Notes under the pieces: model-generated
What the model saw: only the letters and a program-made list of their open reading frames with translations
Told to the model about the DNA's origin: nothing
Database searches by the model: none
In this document: positions 28,873-36,564 of the stretch, piece after piece
How positions within the stretch are numbered: the first letter of the stretch is position 1
Layout of the letters: every line of letters starts with the position of its first letter
Source of the DNA: Teredinibacter franksiae
GTDB lineage: Bacteria; Pseudomonadota; Gammaproteobacteria; Pseudomonadales; Cellvibrionaceae
NCBI RefSeq assembly: GCF_014218805.1
Contig: NZ_JACJUV010000001.1
Location: forward strand, 620,001-684,000
DNA length: 64,000 bases
Reading direction: 5' to 3'
Program-made: the position numbers and the translations under genes

Positions 28873-29163
28873 CTACCAACGCTTAGGCAGGCGCCGCGAA
28901 GTATGGAAAACACGCAGAATCTCGATGCTGTTGAGTCGCGGCCTGACACGGTAGGGAATGATATAGCGAATATCAGGAATAACGAGTTCGCGTGTGCCAT
29001 GAATACGTCCAGGGTTGCCCATAGCAGGGTTGTCGGGAAGCAAGTTGACAGCATCGAAGACCCGCTGAACAACGAGCTTGGCCACTGCGGGATCTTCTTG
29101 GGCAATGTAGTCTGCTTCGTTTTCCAGGTTCTGTAGCGCCGTCCTTAACCATTTAACCTGCAT
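28873..29163 (-). CDS. parE: ParE/RelE-family toxin
   Basis: 96 residues from ATG 29163. MQVKWLRTALQNLENEADYI, followed by RVFDAVNLLPDNPAMGNPGR, ELVIPDIRYIIPYRV and EILRVFHTSRRLP, is the ParE/RelE fold pattern with the closing R-x-x-H-x-x-R. ParE toxins poison gyrase; RelE toxins cut mRNA. Which applies is not decided by sequence alone. It overlaps the antitoxin gene by 11 bp. Confidence 0.85.
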   Translation of the reverse strand: MQVKWLRTALQNLENEADYIAQEDPAVAKLVVQRVFDAVNLLPDNPAMGNPGRIHGTRELVIPDIRYIIPYRVRPRLNSIEILRVFHTSRRLPKRW

Positions 29164-29395
29164 TAACGTCCCACTTGGCAAATGTTTTGTTCACGTCTTT
29201 ATCGCTCGCAAAATCACTATCATCGGCTTCTTTAACGGCATCTTTGATCTCTTGAATCTGCCACTCGTTCAACTCGATGAAGTCGCGGAGAGCTTCACAA
29301 GCTAGGAAGGACTTGGAGCGGTGAGTTGCTTCGGCAAGTTGGTCAAGGCGTTGCTTTAACTCAGGTTCCAGGCGAATAGTCATGGTTGTGGACAT
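29153..29395 (-). CDS. Ribbon-helix-helix antitoxin (ParD/CopG type)
   Basis: 80 residues from ATG 29395; the longer frame upstream is not coding. The N-terminal ribbon-helix-helix is MTIRLEPELKQRLDQLAEAT, then RSKSFLACEALRDFI. The C-terminus (DSDFASDKDVNKTFAKW) would wrap the toxin. It precedes and overlaps the toxin gene. A palindrome 19-36 bp upstream is its likely operator. Confidence 0.85.
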   Translation of the reverse strand: MSTTMTIRLEPELKQRLDQLAEATHRSKSFLACEALRDFIELNEWQIQEIKDAVKEADDSDFASDKDVNKTFAKWDVNAG

Positions 29396-29413
29396 GGGAA
29401 TACCTTGAATGTG

Positions 29414-29431
29414 TACAGTGTACTCACTGTA
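29414..29431 (-). promoter_or_regulatory. Operator palindrome of the antitoxin-toxin operon
   Basis: TACAGTG-TACT-CACTGTA is a perfect inverted repeat with 7-bp arms, 19 bp upstream of the antitoxin ATG. Confidence 0.6.
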
Positions 29432-29482
29432 GCACAAGCAAAAAACCGCATCTAGGCAGAAAAGCCAATAGAATCGCACTTC

Positions 29483-30284
29483 GAAAAAGAGGGTCAGATC
29501 CAAATTAACCACACCAACATCACCCTTTCGTTTTTCTCCAGCCAAACGGCCTGCCACGCTTACCTTCCTTTAATACCTTTCCGGTCAATGCTTCCACTTG
29601 CTCTATAAAACGCTCATTACCCAACACCAAACCCTTATTTGCAGCCTTGCGTATATCGTCCAGCAATTCGCCTTCCACCTGATAGCGAAACAAATCACGG
29701 TAATTAGCTTGTCGCGTTTTGGCATTCTTACCAAGAGTCAAATATAGAGGGTGCGGAGTTTTTAGAGCCGCCCCCTTACCCAGAGCATTACTCTGATAGC
29801 TTGACCAACTGTAATCGGCAGGATCGCTCACCATGTCCGCCCTAACCGGGTTCAGCTCAATATAGCGGTAAAGCTGTAGAAGATACGTTTCTTCCTGTAC
29901 CAAACAAGAGCGGAAACGCCCCTCCCATAAGGTGCCGGAGCGCCGACAGGAACGGTTAAAATACTGAACATAGCGGCGGCCAAGCGCTTGCATCATGCTA
30001 GTAATAGCCGTATTTGAACCGGGTGTACAAAGAAGATGAACATGGTTAGACATTAACACCCAAGCGTGGATTGCAACTTCAAACTCCACAGCGTAGTCCT
30101 TTAACCATGCAACATACGCTTTCATGCCTGTATCGCAAGTAAAAATGACCTGCTGGTTATTCCCCCGCTGAATGATGTGCTCTGGCACACCCACCACCGA
30201 AGCACGTGGTTTTCTTGGCGTAAATTACCGCCCAGCTTGACTTTTATAAGCGGCATAACATTTAATTTGGAACTGACCCTTATT
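29483..30284 (-). mobile_element. RAYT unit bounded by inverted GGGTCAGATCC-type motifs
   Basis: GGGTCAGATCC near 29487 and GGAACTGACCC near 30266 flank the RAYT gene in inverted orientation, the same plan as at 1.8-2.8 kb. The right end (AATTACCGCCCAG, a TTATAAGC palindrome remnant, then CTGACCC) recurs at 31.95 and 33.16 kb. Confidence 0.6.
29520..30197 (-). CDS. REP-associated tyrosine transposase (RAYT)
   Basis: 225 residues from a GTG at 30197. The HUH motif is SNHVHLL (His52-Val-His54) and the candidate nucleophile Tyr is in LYRYIELNPVRADM near residue 112. It is otherwise complete, ending RGRPFGWRKTKG. Its sister copy at 31.9 kb begins eight codons earlier with ATGCCAAGAAAACC. Here that start is ACG (30221-30219), so this copy has lost its original start and must use GTG if it is made at all. 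Confidence 0.85.
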   Translation of the reverse strand: MVGVPEHIIQRGNNQQVIFTCDTGMKAYVAWLKDYAVEFEVAIHAWVLMSNHVHLLCTPGSNTAITSMMQALGRRYVQYFNRSCRRSGTLWEGRFRSCLVQEETYLLQLYRYIELNPVRADMVSDPADYSWSSYQSNALGKGAALKTPHPLYLTLGKNAKTRQANYRDLFRYQVEGELLDDIRKAANKGLVLGNERFIEQVEALTGKVLKEGKRGRPFGWRKTKG

Positions 30285-30325
30285 ATTTTTTGTTTTTGAA
30301 ACAATACTGGCCGAAAACTACAGAA

Positions 30326-30355
30326 TACGGCCATTATTATATATAATTGGCCGTA
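30326..30355 (+). promoter_or_regulatory. Operator palindrome upstream of the second fic gene
   Basis: TACGGCCA (30326-30333) and TGGCCGTA (30348-30355) are perfect 8-bp inverted arms around an AT-rich centre. Extra TGGCCG half-sites lie at 30308-30313 and 30379-30384, the latter over the start codon. Confidence 0.6.
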
Positions 30356-30377
30356 TATAACCGCCGAGCACCTTGAA

Positions 30378-31364
30378 ATGGCCGACAACGCAAGCCAGAA
30401 GTACATCCTCTCACTTCTAAAAGCACAACATAAACCAATTAGCCTTCGCGAAATTCAACAACTTAGCACCATTGAGTGCGCAGAGCGCACCTTACGCCGT
30501 TGGTTAAGCACTTGGGCAGACGAAGGGCAAATACTAATAACCGGGCAAAAGCGTTCGACACGCTACCGGTATAACAACCCATACGATAAGCAACCCACGT
30601 TTCTTACTCTCATACCCGAAAAAAACCGTGCCCCCCTCTTAAAACAGCTACGCGACTTGTGGACTCACAACTCTACTGCAATAGAAGGGAATACTCTAAG
30701 CCTTGGGGACACTCACTTCATACTTGAACAAGGGCTCACAATTTCAGGAAAACCGCTACGAGAGCACCAGGAAATTGTTGGCCACGCAAAAGCCATTCAG
30801 ATTCTCTATGAAGGAATAAACACCGCGCTAAATGAAAACCTAATTTTTGAACTACACAAAGCGGTGCAAACCGAATATATCAGCGATATATACAAACCTT
30901 ACGGCGCCTGGAAAATTGAGCCAAATGGAACCTATGTTGTTACCCGTGAAAACAAGCAGGAATTTATTGAGTATGCCCTTCCCCCCCACACGCCCCATCT
31001 AATGGCAGAACTCATCAAATACATGGAGAGCTTAGACCAATTGAGTGCTTACAGCGCGGCAAAGCACTATGCCCATATTCATGCGGCATTCGTACATATC
31101 CACCCGTTTTTTGACGGCAATGGACGCTTGGCACGCCTGTTGGCGAACCTGCCATTATTAAAATGTGGGCTGCCGCCGCTGCTTATTAGCAGCGAACAAC
31201 GCCAAGCGTACATTCAAATTCTGGCCGATTACGAAATAAAAAGCGGACAACTCAATAACAAGACCGGGCTCTGGCCAAACCCCGAACACTTAGAAGAATT
31301 TATTGAGTTTTGCGAAAAGCAATACCAAACAACTCAGCAACTAATAGCGCAACATTCCCATTAA
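30378..31364 (+). CDS. Fic-family protein with N-terminal winged helix
   Basis: 328 residues. A winged helix (ISLREIQQLSTIECAERTLRRWL) occupies about residues 20-65. The inhibitory motif STAIEG (99-104) precedes the Fic core. The active site is HPFFDGNGRLAR (242-253), complete. The organisation HTH-inhibitory helix-Fic is the reverse of the 27.2 kb protein, so the two are different subfamilies. A palindrome overlapping its promoter suggests self-repression. The 24.6 kb pseudogene contains a decayed relative of its middle part. Confidence 0.9.
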   Translation: MADNASQKYILSLLKAQHKPISLREIQQLSTIECAERTLRRWLSTWADEGQILITGQKRSTRYRYNNPYDKQPTFLTLIPEKNRAPLLKQLRDLWTHNSTAIEGNTLSLGDTHFILEQGLTISGKPLREHQEIVGHAKAIQILYEGINTALNENLIFELHKAVQTEYISDIYKPYGAWKIEPNGTYVVTRENKQEFIEYALPPHTPHLMAELIKYMESLDQLSAYSAAKHYAHIHAAFVHIHPFFDGNGRLARLLANLPLLKCGLPPLLISSEQRQAYIQILADYEIKSGQLNNKTGLWPNPEHLEEFIEFCEKQYQTTQQLIAQHSH

Positions 31365-31464
31365 CAAACGCGCCCATTGGCTCACTTCCTTCCGAGAGAG
31401 CTACTACTTATAACGGCCTGTATATCATTCACCTACCACTCGATAGTAAAACAAACCACGGTAA

Positions 31465-31943
31465 TTAGTTTGTCTCGTTTATGTATTTTTTGCCATGAAC
31501 CAAAAGCAATGAGCGCACCGTTTTTAGGGGCGTCGCCTCACCCAAAGCTTTACTCTGATAGCTTAACCCACTGTAATCACTAGGGCCGTTCACCATACCT
31601 GCCCTCACCGCCTCCTGTACCAAACAAGAACAGAATGCCCCTCCCATAAGGCGCCTGAGCGCTGGTAGGTACGTGCGGTTAAATTACTGAACATAGCGGC
31701 GGCCAAGCGCTTGCATCATGCTAGAAATAGCCGTATTTGACCGGGTGTGCAAAGAAGATGAACATGGTTAGACATTAACACCCAAGCGTGGATTGCAACT
31801 TCAAACTCCACAGCGTAGCCCTTTAGCCATGTAACATACGCTTTCATGCCTGTATCGCAAGTAAAAATGACCTGCCGGTTATTCCCCCGCTGAATGATGT
31901 GCTCTGGCACACCCACCACCGAAGCACGTGGTTTTCTTGGCAT
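31465..31943 (-). pseudogene. Dead RAYT copy
   Basis: A degraded duplicate of the 29.5 kb RAYT. It keeps the ATG start (31943), MPRKPRASVVGVPEHIIQRG and the HUH motif SNHVHLL. It is then frameshifted at the GSNTA site, has lost the catalytic Tyr region (LQLYRYIELNP is deleted) and resumes as VRAGMVNGPSDYSGLSYQSKA. The ATG and the frame defects show the two copies decayed independently. Confidence 0.85.
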
Positions 31944-32011
31944 AAATTACCGCCCAGTTTGACTGCTTATAAGCAGTGTAATATTGGACTTGGCTCTGCC
32001 CCTTTTTAGCT

Positions 32012-32320
32012 TCTCCTCCCCCGTCATACCCGCGCAGGCGGGTATCCAGCTTACCCCTTTTAGTCTCTCCTCCCCCGTCATACCCGCGCAGGCGGGTATC
32101 CAGCTTACCCCTTTTAGTCTCTCCTCCCCCGTCATACCCGCGCAGGCGGGTATCCAGCTTACCCCTTTTAGTCTCTCTTCCCCCGTCATACCCGCGCAGG
32201 CGGGTATCCAGTTTAGACCTTCTTGCCACAGATCTTGCCCTATGGATTCCTGCCTGGGCCTCGCTGCTTTATCGATTCCCAGCAGGAATGACGATAGGCA
32301 CTTAATCAATCTGACCCCTT
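32012..32320. repeat. REP-type array: four 54-bp tandem units plus an inverted end
   Basis: GTCATACCCGCGCAGGCGGG begins at 32023, 32077, 32131 and 32185, a strict 54-bp period. The joining sequence contains ACCCCTTTTAGTCTCTC. The last unit runs into CAGCAGGAATGACGATAGG and AATCTGACCCCTTTTA. ORFs across it (repeated VIPAQAGIQ or WIPACAGMT) are artefacts. From 32321 to 32464 I see nothing clear. Confidence 0.8.
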
Positions 32321-32464
32321 TTATTTTTCATTCTTGTTAAACTGAGAGCCTTTTCTTTCGCTTGCAAGGAAGACATAATCTAACGCATTGGCACCATGTA
32401 GTAAGCCCCCCGAGAAACACCGACATGGAAAAAATATACGCTGACTGCTGCCGAGGCGGTAGAT

Positions 32465-32758
32465 ATGCAATATAATTTTGAATGGGATCCAACCAAAGCC
32501 CAAACCAACACCAGCAAGCATGGCGTGACCTTTGAGCAAGCCACCGGGGTATTTAGAGACCCAATGGCCCTAACCGTCTTCGATTCAGACGGCTCCAGCG
32601 AAGGAGAAGATCGCTGGGTGACATTAGGGTAAACCAACGGACAACATTATTTGGTGGTGATACACACGTACACCAACCAAACTGAAGACGTGGTGACTAT
32701 CCGGCTGATTTCCGCCAGACCCGCCACCAAACACGAGATCCAGCAATACGAAGGGTGA
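32465..32758 (+). pseudogene. BrnT-like toxin gene interrupted by an in-frame TAA
   Basis: The frame MQYNFEWDPTKAQTNTSKHG, then VTFEQATGVFRDP and EDRWVTLG, matches BrnT ribonuclease toxins (W-D-x-x-K-x-x-x-N-x-x-K-H-G and the V-x-F-E-x-A block). A TAA at 32630-32632 stops it at codon 56. The same frame then continues as TNGQHYLVVIHTYTNQ and IRLISARPATKHE to the true end at 32758. One base change separates it from a complete toxin. The antitoxin gene follows intact. Confidence 0.82.
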
Positions 32759-32763
32759 ACACA

Positions 32764-32964
32764 ATGCGTGAAGAATATGATTTTTCTAAAGGCGAACGAG
32801 GCAAATTCTTTAAACCCAACGCCAAAACACATTTACCTGTATATCTTGAAGACGATGTATTGGATTATTTTTCGGCTAAAGCGCAAGCCAAAGGAATTGA
32901 ATTGAACACTATGGTTAATGACCTACTTAAAAAAGATATTGCGATTATTGAAGGCGTAAAATAA
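32764..32964 (+). CDS. brnA: BrnA-like antitoxin
   Basis: 66 residues from ATG 32764 (a GTG at 32755 is also in frame and overlaps the toxin stop). MREEYDFSKGERGKFF is the standard BrnA opening. A ribbon-helix-helix type end follows (THLPVYLEDDVLDYFSAKAQ, then GIELNTMVNDLLKKDI). It should bind BrnT and the operon promoter. As the toxin gene carries a stop codon, it may now be an orphan antitoxin. Confidence 0.82.
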   Translation: MREEYDFSKGERGKFFKPNAKTHLPVYLEDDVLDYFSAKAQAKGIELNTMVNDLLKKDIAIIEGVK

Positions 32965-32984
32965 CGCATAAACACACAGAAACG

Positions 32985-33220
32985 ACCGCAAGAGAATCGC
33001 CAAAGGCTTGACCACCTTGCACGCACCAAGCTGCGTAATGCTAACCCGCCTTAAGCTACACCCCCCAGAGTTTGCCACCCCCTTGCCCCACTGGCGATTT
33101 AATAGCTGCGCGTAACCTACCATTTTTTTCAGCCGCACAAGATAGTTGACGCAGAACACATAAATCACCGCCCTGTTTGACTGCTTATAAGCAGTGTAAT
33201 ATTAGACTTGGATCTGCCCC
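32985..33220 (-). repeat. Solo copy of a Y1 transposase gene 3' end, plus a RAYT right end
   Basis: About 145 bp (32985-33130) repeat the 3' end of the transposase gene at 36.52-36.66 kb, including its last codons (AGYAQLLNRQWGKGVANSG on the minus strand). It is followed by AAATCACCGCCCTG and the palindrome CTGCTTATAAGCAG, shared with the RAYT right ends. It is a mobile-element scar. Confidence 0.65.
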
Positions 33221-33224
33221 CTTT

Positions 33225-33535
33225 TAGTTTTCCCCGTCATACCCGCGCAGGCGGGTATCCAGCTTAGACCTTCATGCCACAGATCTTGCCCTATTAGCTT
33301 CTCCTCCCCCGTCATACCCGCGCAGGCGGGTATCCAGCTTAGACCTACTTGCCACAGATCTTGCCCTATGGATTCCTGCCTGAGCTTCGCTGCTTTATCG
33401 ATTCCCAGCAGGAATGACGATAGGCACTTAATCGGATCTGACCCCTTCTAGTCTCTCCTCCCCCGTCATACCCGCGCAGGCGGGTATCCAGCTTACCCCT
33501 TTTATTTCCTTAATCGGATCTGACCCCTTTTAATC
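33225..33535. repeat. REP-type repeat cluster
   Basis: GTCATACCCGCGCAGGCGGG starts near 33236, 33310 and 33468. An inverted end (CAGCAGGAATGACGATAGG) lies at about 33406, and GGATCTGACCCCTT occurs at about 33438 and 33518. No gene is present. Confidence 0.75.
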
Positions 33536-33550
33536 ACTGCCTTTTATACC

Positions 33551-34423
33551 CTATTCCCCCGCAAGGATTTTCTGCTTCTCTTCTGCGCTGACCTTATCCC
33601 ACTTTAACGGCGGGTACTCTTTAACCAGCGACGTATCATTCATGCCCGCTAACGCCGCTTGCTGCTGGGCCTGGGCTTTGGGGGAGAGTGTAAGCTGCAC
33701 GCTGGCGATAATGTTTTCCATAAGCTCCAGCATAGGCGCTTCGTTTACGCGCTTGTCCAGCTCTGAGCGGGGGAGGTTTTTAAACCGGCCGGGCCAGAAA
33801 ATAAGTACCGACATAAGATCGTTGGCAATGGGAAAGAAAACTATGCGTTTAATGGTGCGATGGGGTGAGAAATCCTCCGAGACCACCTCCATTCGCGCGG
33901 CATTCACGGGTAAATGGCTGAGCGGCTGCCAATTAACGGGGGCATGAAATATTTGAATACCGCCCCGCGTAGAGCTGATATGGTGCGAGTACAAATTGGT
34001 AAGGTAATCCCCTATTACCTGCTCCAATGCCCTAGGGTGGAACAGCGAGATATCTTTCGGGTAGTTCACCACTTTCACGAGCTGAAAGGAAAGGTCCAGC
34101 TCACCCACGGCACCGGTAAACCAGGGGCCGTTAAAGGCCCAGGAGTGATAGAAAAAATCCGCCTCCCGCCAGTGATCGGGTAGCCCCCTAGCGGTATCTT
34201 CTTCGCTGTAGTGATTACGGAAAGGTAAGGGCCTATCTTCAGAATAACGCCGTAAGGGCACATAGCCTTTATCGTTAGAGCGTTTAGGCCGATGCCGGGG
34301 AGCCTTAAAAGTAATCTCCGTTCCCTCGTATTCACTTTTAAGGGTACGCGCCCATTTAAAACTCGGCCCCACGGGCGTGACCAGCCCTTTGGGCTCTCGC
34401 AATTTAAGTGCAACATTTAACAT
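33551..34423 (-). CDS. Hypothetical protein, 290 residues
   Basis: I do not recognise this family. It is a soluble-looking protein with a basic, proline-rich N-terminal part (TFKAPRHRPKRSND). The aromatic middle includes WREADFFYHSWAFNGPWFTG, and the C-terminal part includes LPRSELDKRVNEAPMLELMEN. GGAAAG precedes the ATG. It follows the 34.4 kb gene by 12 bp, so the two form an operon. The pairing of a membrane-tailed protein with a soluble partner is compatible with an effector and accessory or immunity pair, but nothing in the sequence proves it. Confidence 0.65.
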   Translation of the reverse strand: MLNVALKLREPKGLVTPVGPSFKWARTLKSEYEGTEITFKAPRHRPKRSNDKGYVPLRRYSEDRPLPFRNHYSEEDTARGLPDHWREADFFYHSWAFNGPWFTGAVGELDLSFQLVKVVNYPKDISLFHPRALEQVIGDYLTNLYSHHISSTRGGIQIFHAPVNWQPLSHLPVNAARMEVVSEDFSPHRTIKRIVFFPIANDLMSVLIFWPGRFKNLPRSELDKRVNEAPMLELMENIIASVQLTLSPKAQAQQQAALAGMNDTSLVKEYPPLKWDKVSAEEKQKILAGE

Positions 34424-34435
34424 TGGGCTTTCCGT

Positions 34436-35575
34436 TTACTTATATTTTTTACCCGAGAGTTTTGGCATACCCACTCTTACAGTGGATGTGACAAACGCCA
34501 AAGCCCCCACCAAACCGACAATGCCACCCACCGTTGGAGCAATACCCGCCAAACCATAACTGGCACCTGCAGCCGAAACTCCAAAACTTGTCGTTTGTAT
34601 GGCACCTTTAATGGAAATTTCAGCCCGCAAATGATTACCTTTAACCTCGTTTAGCCGCAGCCCCGTACTTTTTCCTCCTTTCCCGCCCAGCTTAAATTCA
34701 AGCTTTTCTGCCAGCGCCAAGGCTTCAGAGGCATTTGAGGTTGGTCGATTTAAGAAAATCGCATGATTTTTAAACCCGGCATTCTTCTCACGGGCCAGAA
34801 TTTGCATCGCCCGGGTAAGCACAGCCGAGCCGCCCCAGTCAGAAAACCACAGAACCCCTTCAATATTACGCGCCCGGTACATGGTGTTGGCCAACAGTGT
34901 GGCCGACTCGGTTATCGCCTTTGCCGGGGCGGTAGCAATGGCTTTGTGAGCCGCCTTTAAACCCACAATACCGCCTTCATTTCCTGGCGTATGGTGTAAA
35001 TCAAAACCCGAACCAGACACCATTCGCTCGATTGTAGTATCCACTTTCACCAAATCATTCCTAGCAGCTTTAGCAATATCGCGAGGGTCATCCGTAGCTC
35101 GGTCCGACACCACCACTGGCCGAAACTTTTCTCTCTGTATCTCGCCATTACTTTGGAATACAGGATCTCTGAATGATTTGCTATCAATTCTCCACAAACC
35201 CGGCTTCTGCTTATCCTCCTGCATCTTCATATAATTTTCATCGGCTTTCAAACCTCGCAACTCATAAGTGCCATCGGCACAATCCTCCAATGTTGCGCTT
35301 ACACCGGGCAGCACCAGATAAAAAATACCCCGCCCATAGGCCAGCTGCGTTTCTTTCTGAACGTACACGTTGTCCATGCTCATGCGGCCAGAGGTGAGAG
35401 CTTTAATACCCTTAACCACCAACCCGGCCCAATAGTTACCACCATTGGCAAGGCCAACCAAATCGTTATACACCGGCAGAGCTTGGCTGGAACACTTAAC
35501 CCGTTTTCCCCCTGCACCACCCACAATGGTACTCAGTTGTCCTTCGGTCGCCTTAAAACGGCTTGCATGAAGCAT
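34436..35575 (-). CDS. Hypothetical protein with C-terminal hydrophobic segment
   Basis: 379 residues from ATG 35575, chosen for AAGGAG seven bases upstream; an in-frame start at 35656 has none. I do not recognise it. The central part contains SGSGFDLHHTPGNEGGIVGL and EGVLWFSDWGGSAVLTRAMQ. Near the C-terminus, YGLAGIAPTVGGIVGLVGALAFVT (stated in two parts: YGLAGIAPTVGG and IVGLVGALAFVT) is a probable membrane span. There is no N-terminal signal. It is the first gene of a two-gene unit. An isolated position among toxins and transposases makes a delivered effector possible; that is inference. Confidence 0.65.
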   Translation of the reverse strand: MLHASRFKATEGQLSTIVGGAGGKRVKCSSQALPVYNDLVGLANGGNYWAGLVVKGIKALTSGRMSMDNVYVQKETQLAYGRGIFYLVLPGVSATLEDCADGTYELRGLKADENYMKMQEDKQKPGLWRIDSKSFRDPVFQSNGEIQREKFRPVVVSDRATDDPRDIAKAARNDLVKVDTTIERMVSGSGFDLHHTPGNEGGIVGLKAAHKAIATAPAKAITESATLLANTMYRARNIEGVLWFSDWGGSAVLTRAMQILAREKNAGFKNHAIFLNRPTSNASEALALAEKLEFKLGGKGGKSTGLRLNEVKGNHLRAEISIKGAIQTTSFGVSAAGASYGLAGIAPTVGGIVGLVGALAFVTSTVRVGMPKLSGKKYK

Positions 35576-35938
35576 GCGCTCTTCTCCTTGTAAAGCTTTT
35601 ATTTTAAATCGTGAAAATATTACTGTGCACAAACTCATCACAAGTAAAAAATACAACCCCTTATTGTATACCCCCCAAACAAATCACCAACCCGACCAAG
35701 TCACATTACCCTCCATTTAACCTATTTTGAACAGCACCGATTAAAGGAGCAGGCACACGCTTCCAGAATATTCACCCCCTGCCTCACAGGCGATTACGGA
35801 ACTGGGCGTAACCTGCCAGTCTTTTCAACGCCCATGACTCTATGGACATAAATCACCGCACTTTCAAGTTAGTGCGTGTCCTCCTATTGTTATACAAACA
35901 GCTGAAATCAAAATATAGCGGTAAAACCCGTATACTGA
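35576..35938. other. Intergenic region with transposon debris
   Basis: At 35770-35845 there is a decayed third copy of the Y1 transposase 3' end (GCGTAACCTGCCAGT). At 35864-35882 lies the first copy of a 19-bp direct repeat whose partner is at 37702-37720. The promoters of the divergent genes must also be here. Confidence 0.5.
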
Positions 35939-35977
35939 GTGGAATTGTCGGGGCCAAACATATTGGTGGAGATAAAT

Positions 35978-36412
35978 ATGAACTCCTTGTCGAATAAACT
36001 TCACGCACTTATTAAGCTTATCAGCATTACTGTATTATCACTTACTGGAGGATGCGCAATGTCCGCAGATATAGAACTAAATTGGGAATGGCCAGCAGAC
36101 AGGCAAATTGAACAGCGTGTCTTAATCAAGATAGAAAAGATAAAAGAACAAGGCTCAGGTTTCTTTGGCCTAAAAAAATCACCATCACTTGCCGCTAGCG
36201 TGCCTGACCCTGTTGTGATTACAGGCACTGTACTTGGTGAAGACAAGTTAATCGCTGGAAAGACTATCAGCGTTGTCGCGCCAAAGCTTGAAGTCGAATC
36301 AATTAGTGCTGGTGGATTTGCCGTTGCCGGAATCGTAGAGACTGACATTTGTATTTGTCTAGTTGCAGTTGAATCTGCGAATGCTGATATTTCCGCAATT
36401 AACTGCCCATAG
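35978..36412 (+). CDS. Small predicted lipoprotein, unknown function
   Basis: 144 residues from ATG 35978, with GGTGGAG a few bases upstream. The longer frame from 35939 is less likely. The signal is ALIKLISITVLSLTGGCAMS with lipobox LTGGC. The mature part is beta-rich (ADIELNWEWPADRQIEQRVL, VVITGTVLGED), with a cysteine-bearing C-terminal stretch, ETDICICLVAVE. I do not know the family. It is divergent from the transposase in the same 19-bp-repeat unit, so it may be a passenger gene. Confidence 0.65.
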   Translation: MNSLSNKLHALIKLISITVLSLTGGCAMSADIELNWEWPADRQIEQRVLIKIEKIKEQGSGFFGLKKSPSLAASVPDPVVITGTVLGEDKLIAGKTISVVAPKLEVESISAGGFAVAGIVETDICICLVAVESANADISAINCP

Positions 36413-36564
36413 TGGTCTTTCAAAATTTCAATACACTCTAATCTTCGAATGTTGAATTAAGCTAGGGTGTGGTTCGATTGGCGCTTACAATAACAACGCG
36501 GGGAGCAACACCCAGAAGAACCGCCAAAGGCTTGACCACCTTGCGCGCACCAAGCTGCGCAATG

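Noticed and set aside
31879..32340. ORFs with repeated PAQAGIQ or PACAGMT
   Set aside because: This is the well-known artefact of reading REP-type palindromes as protein.
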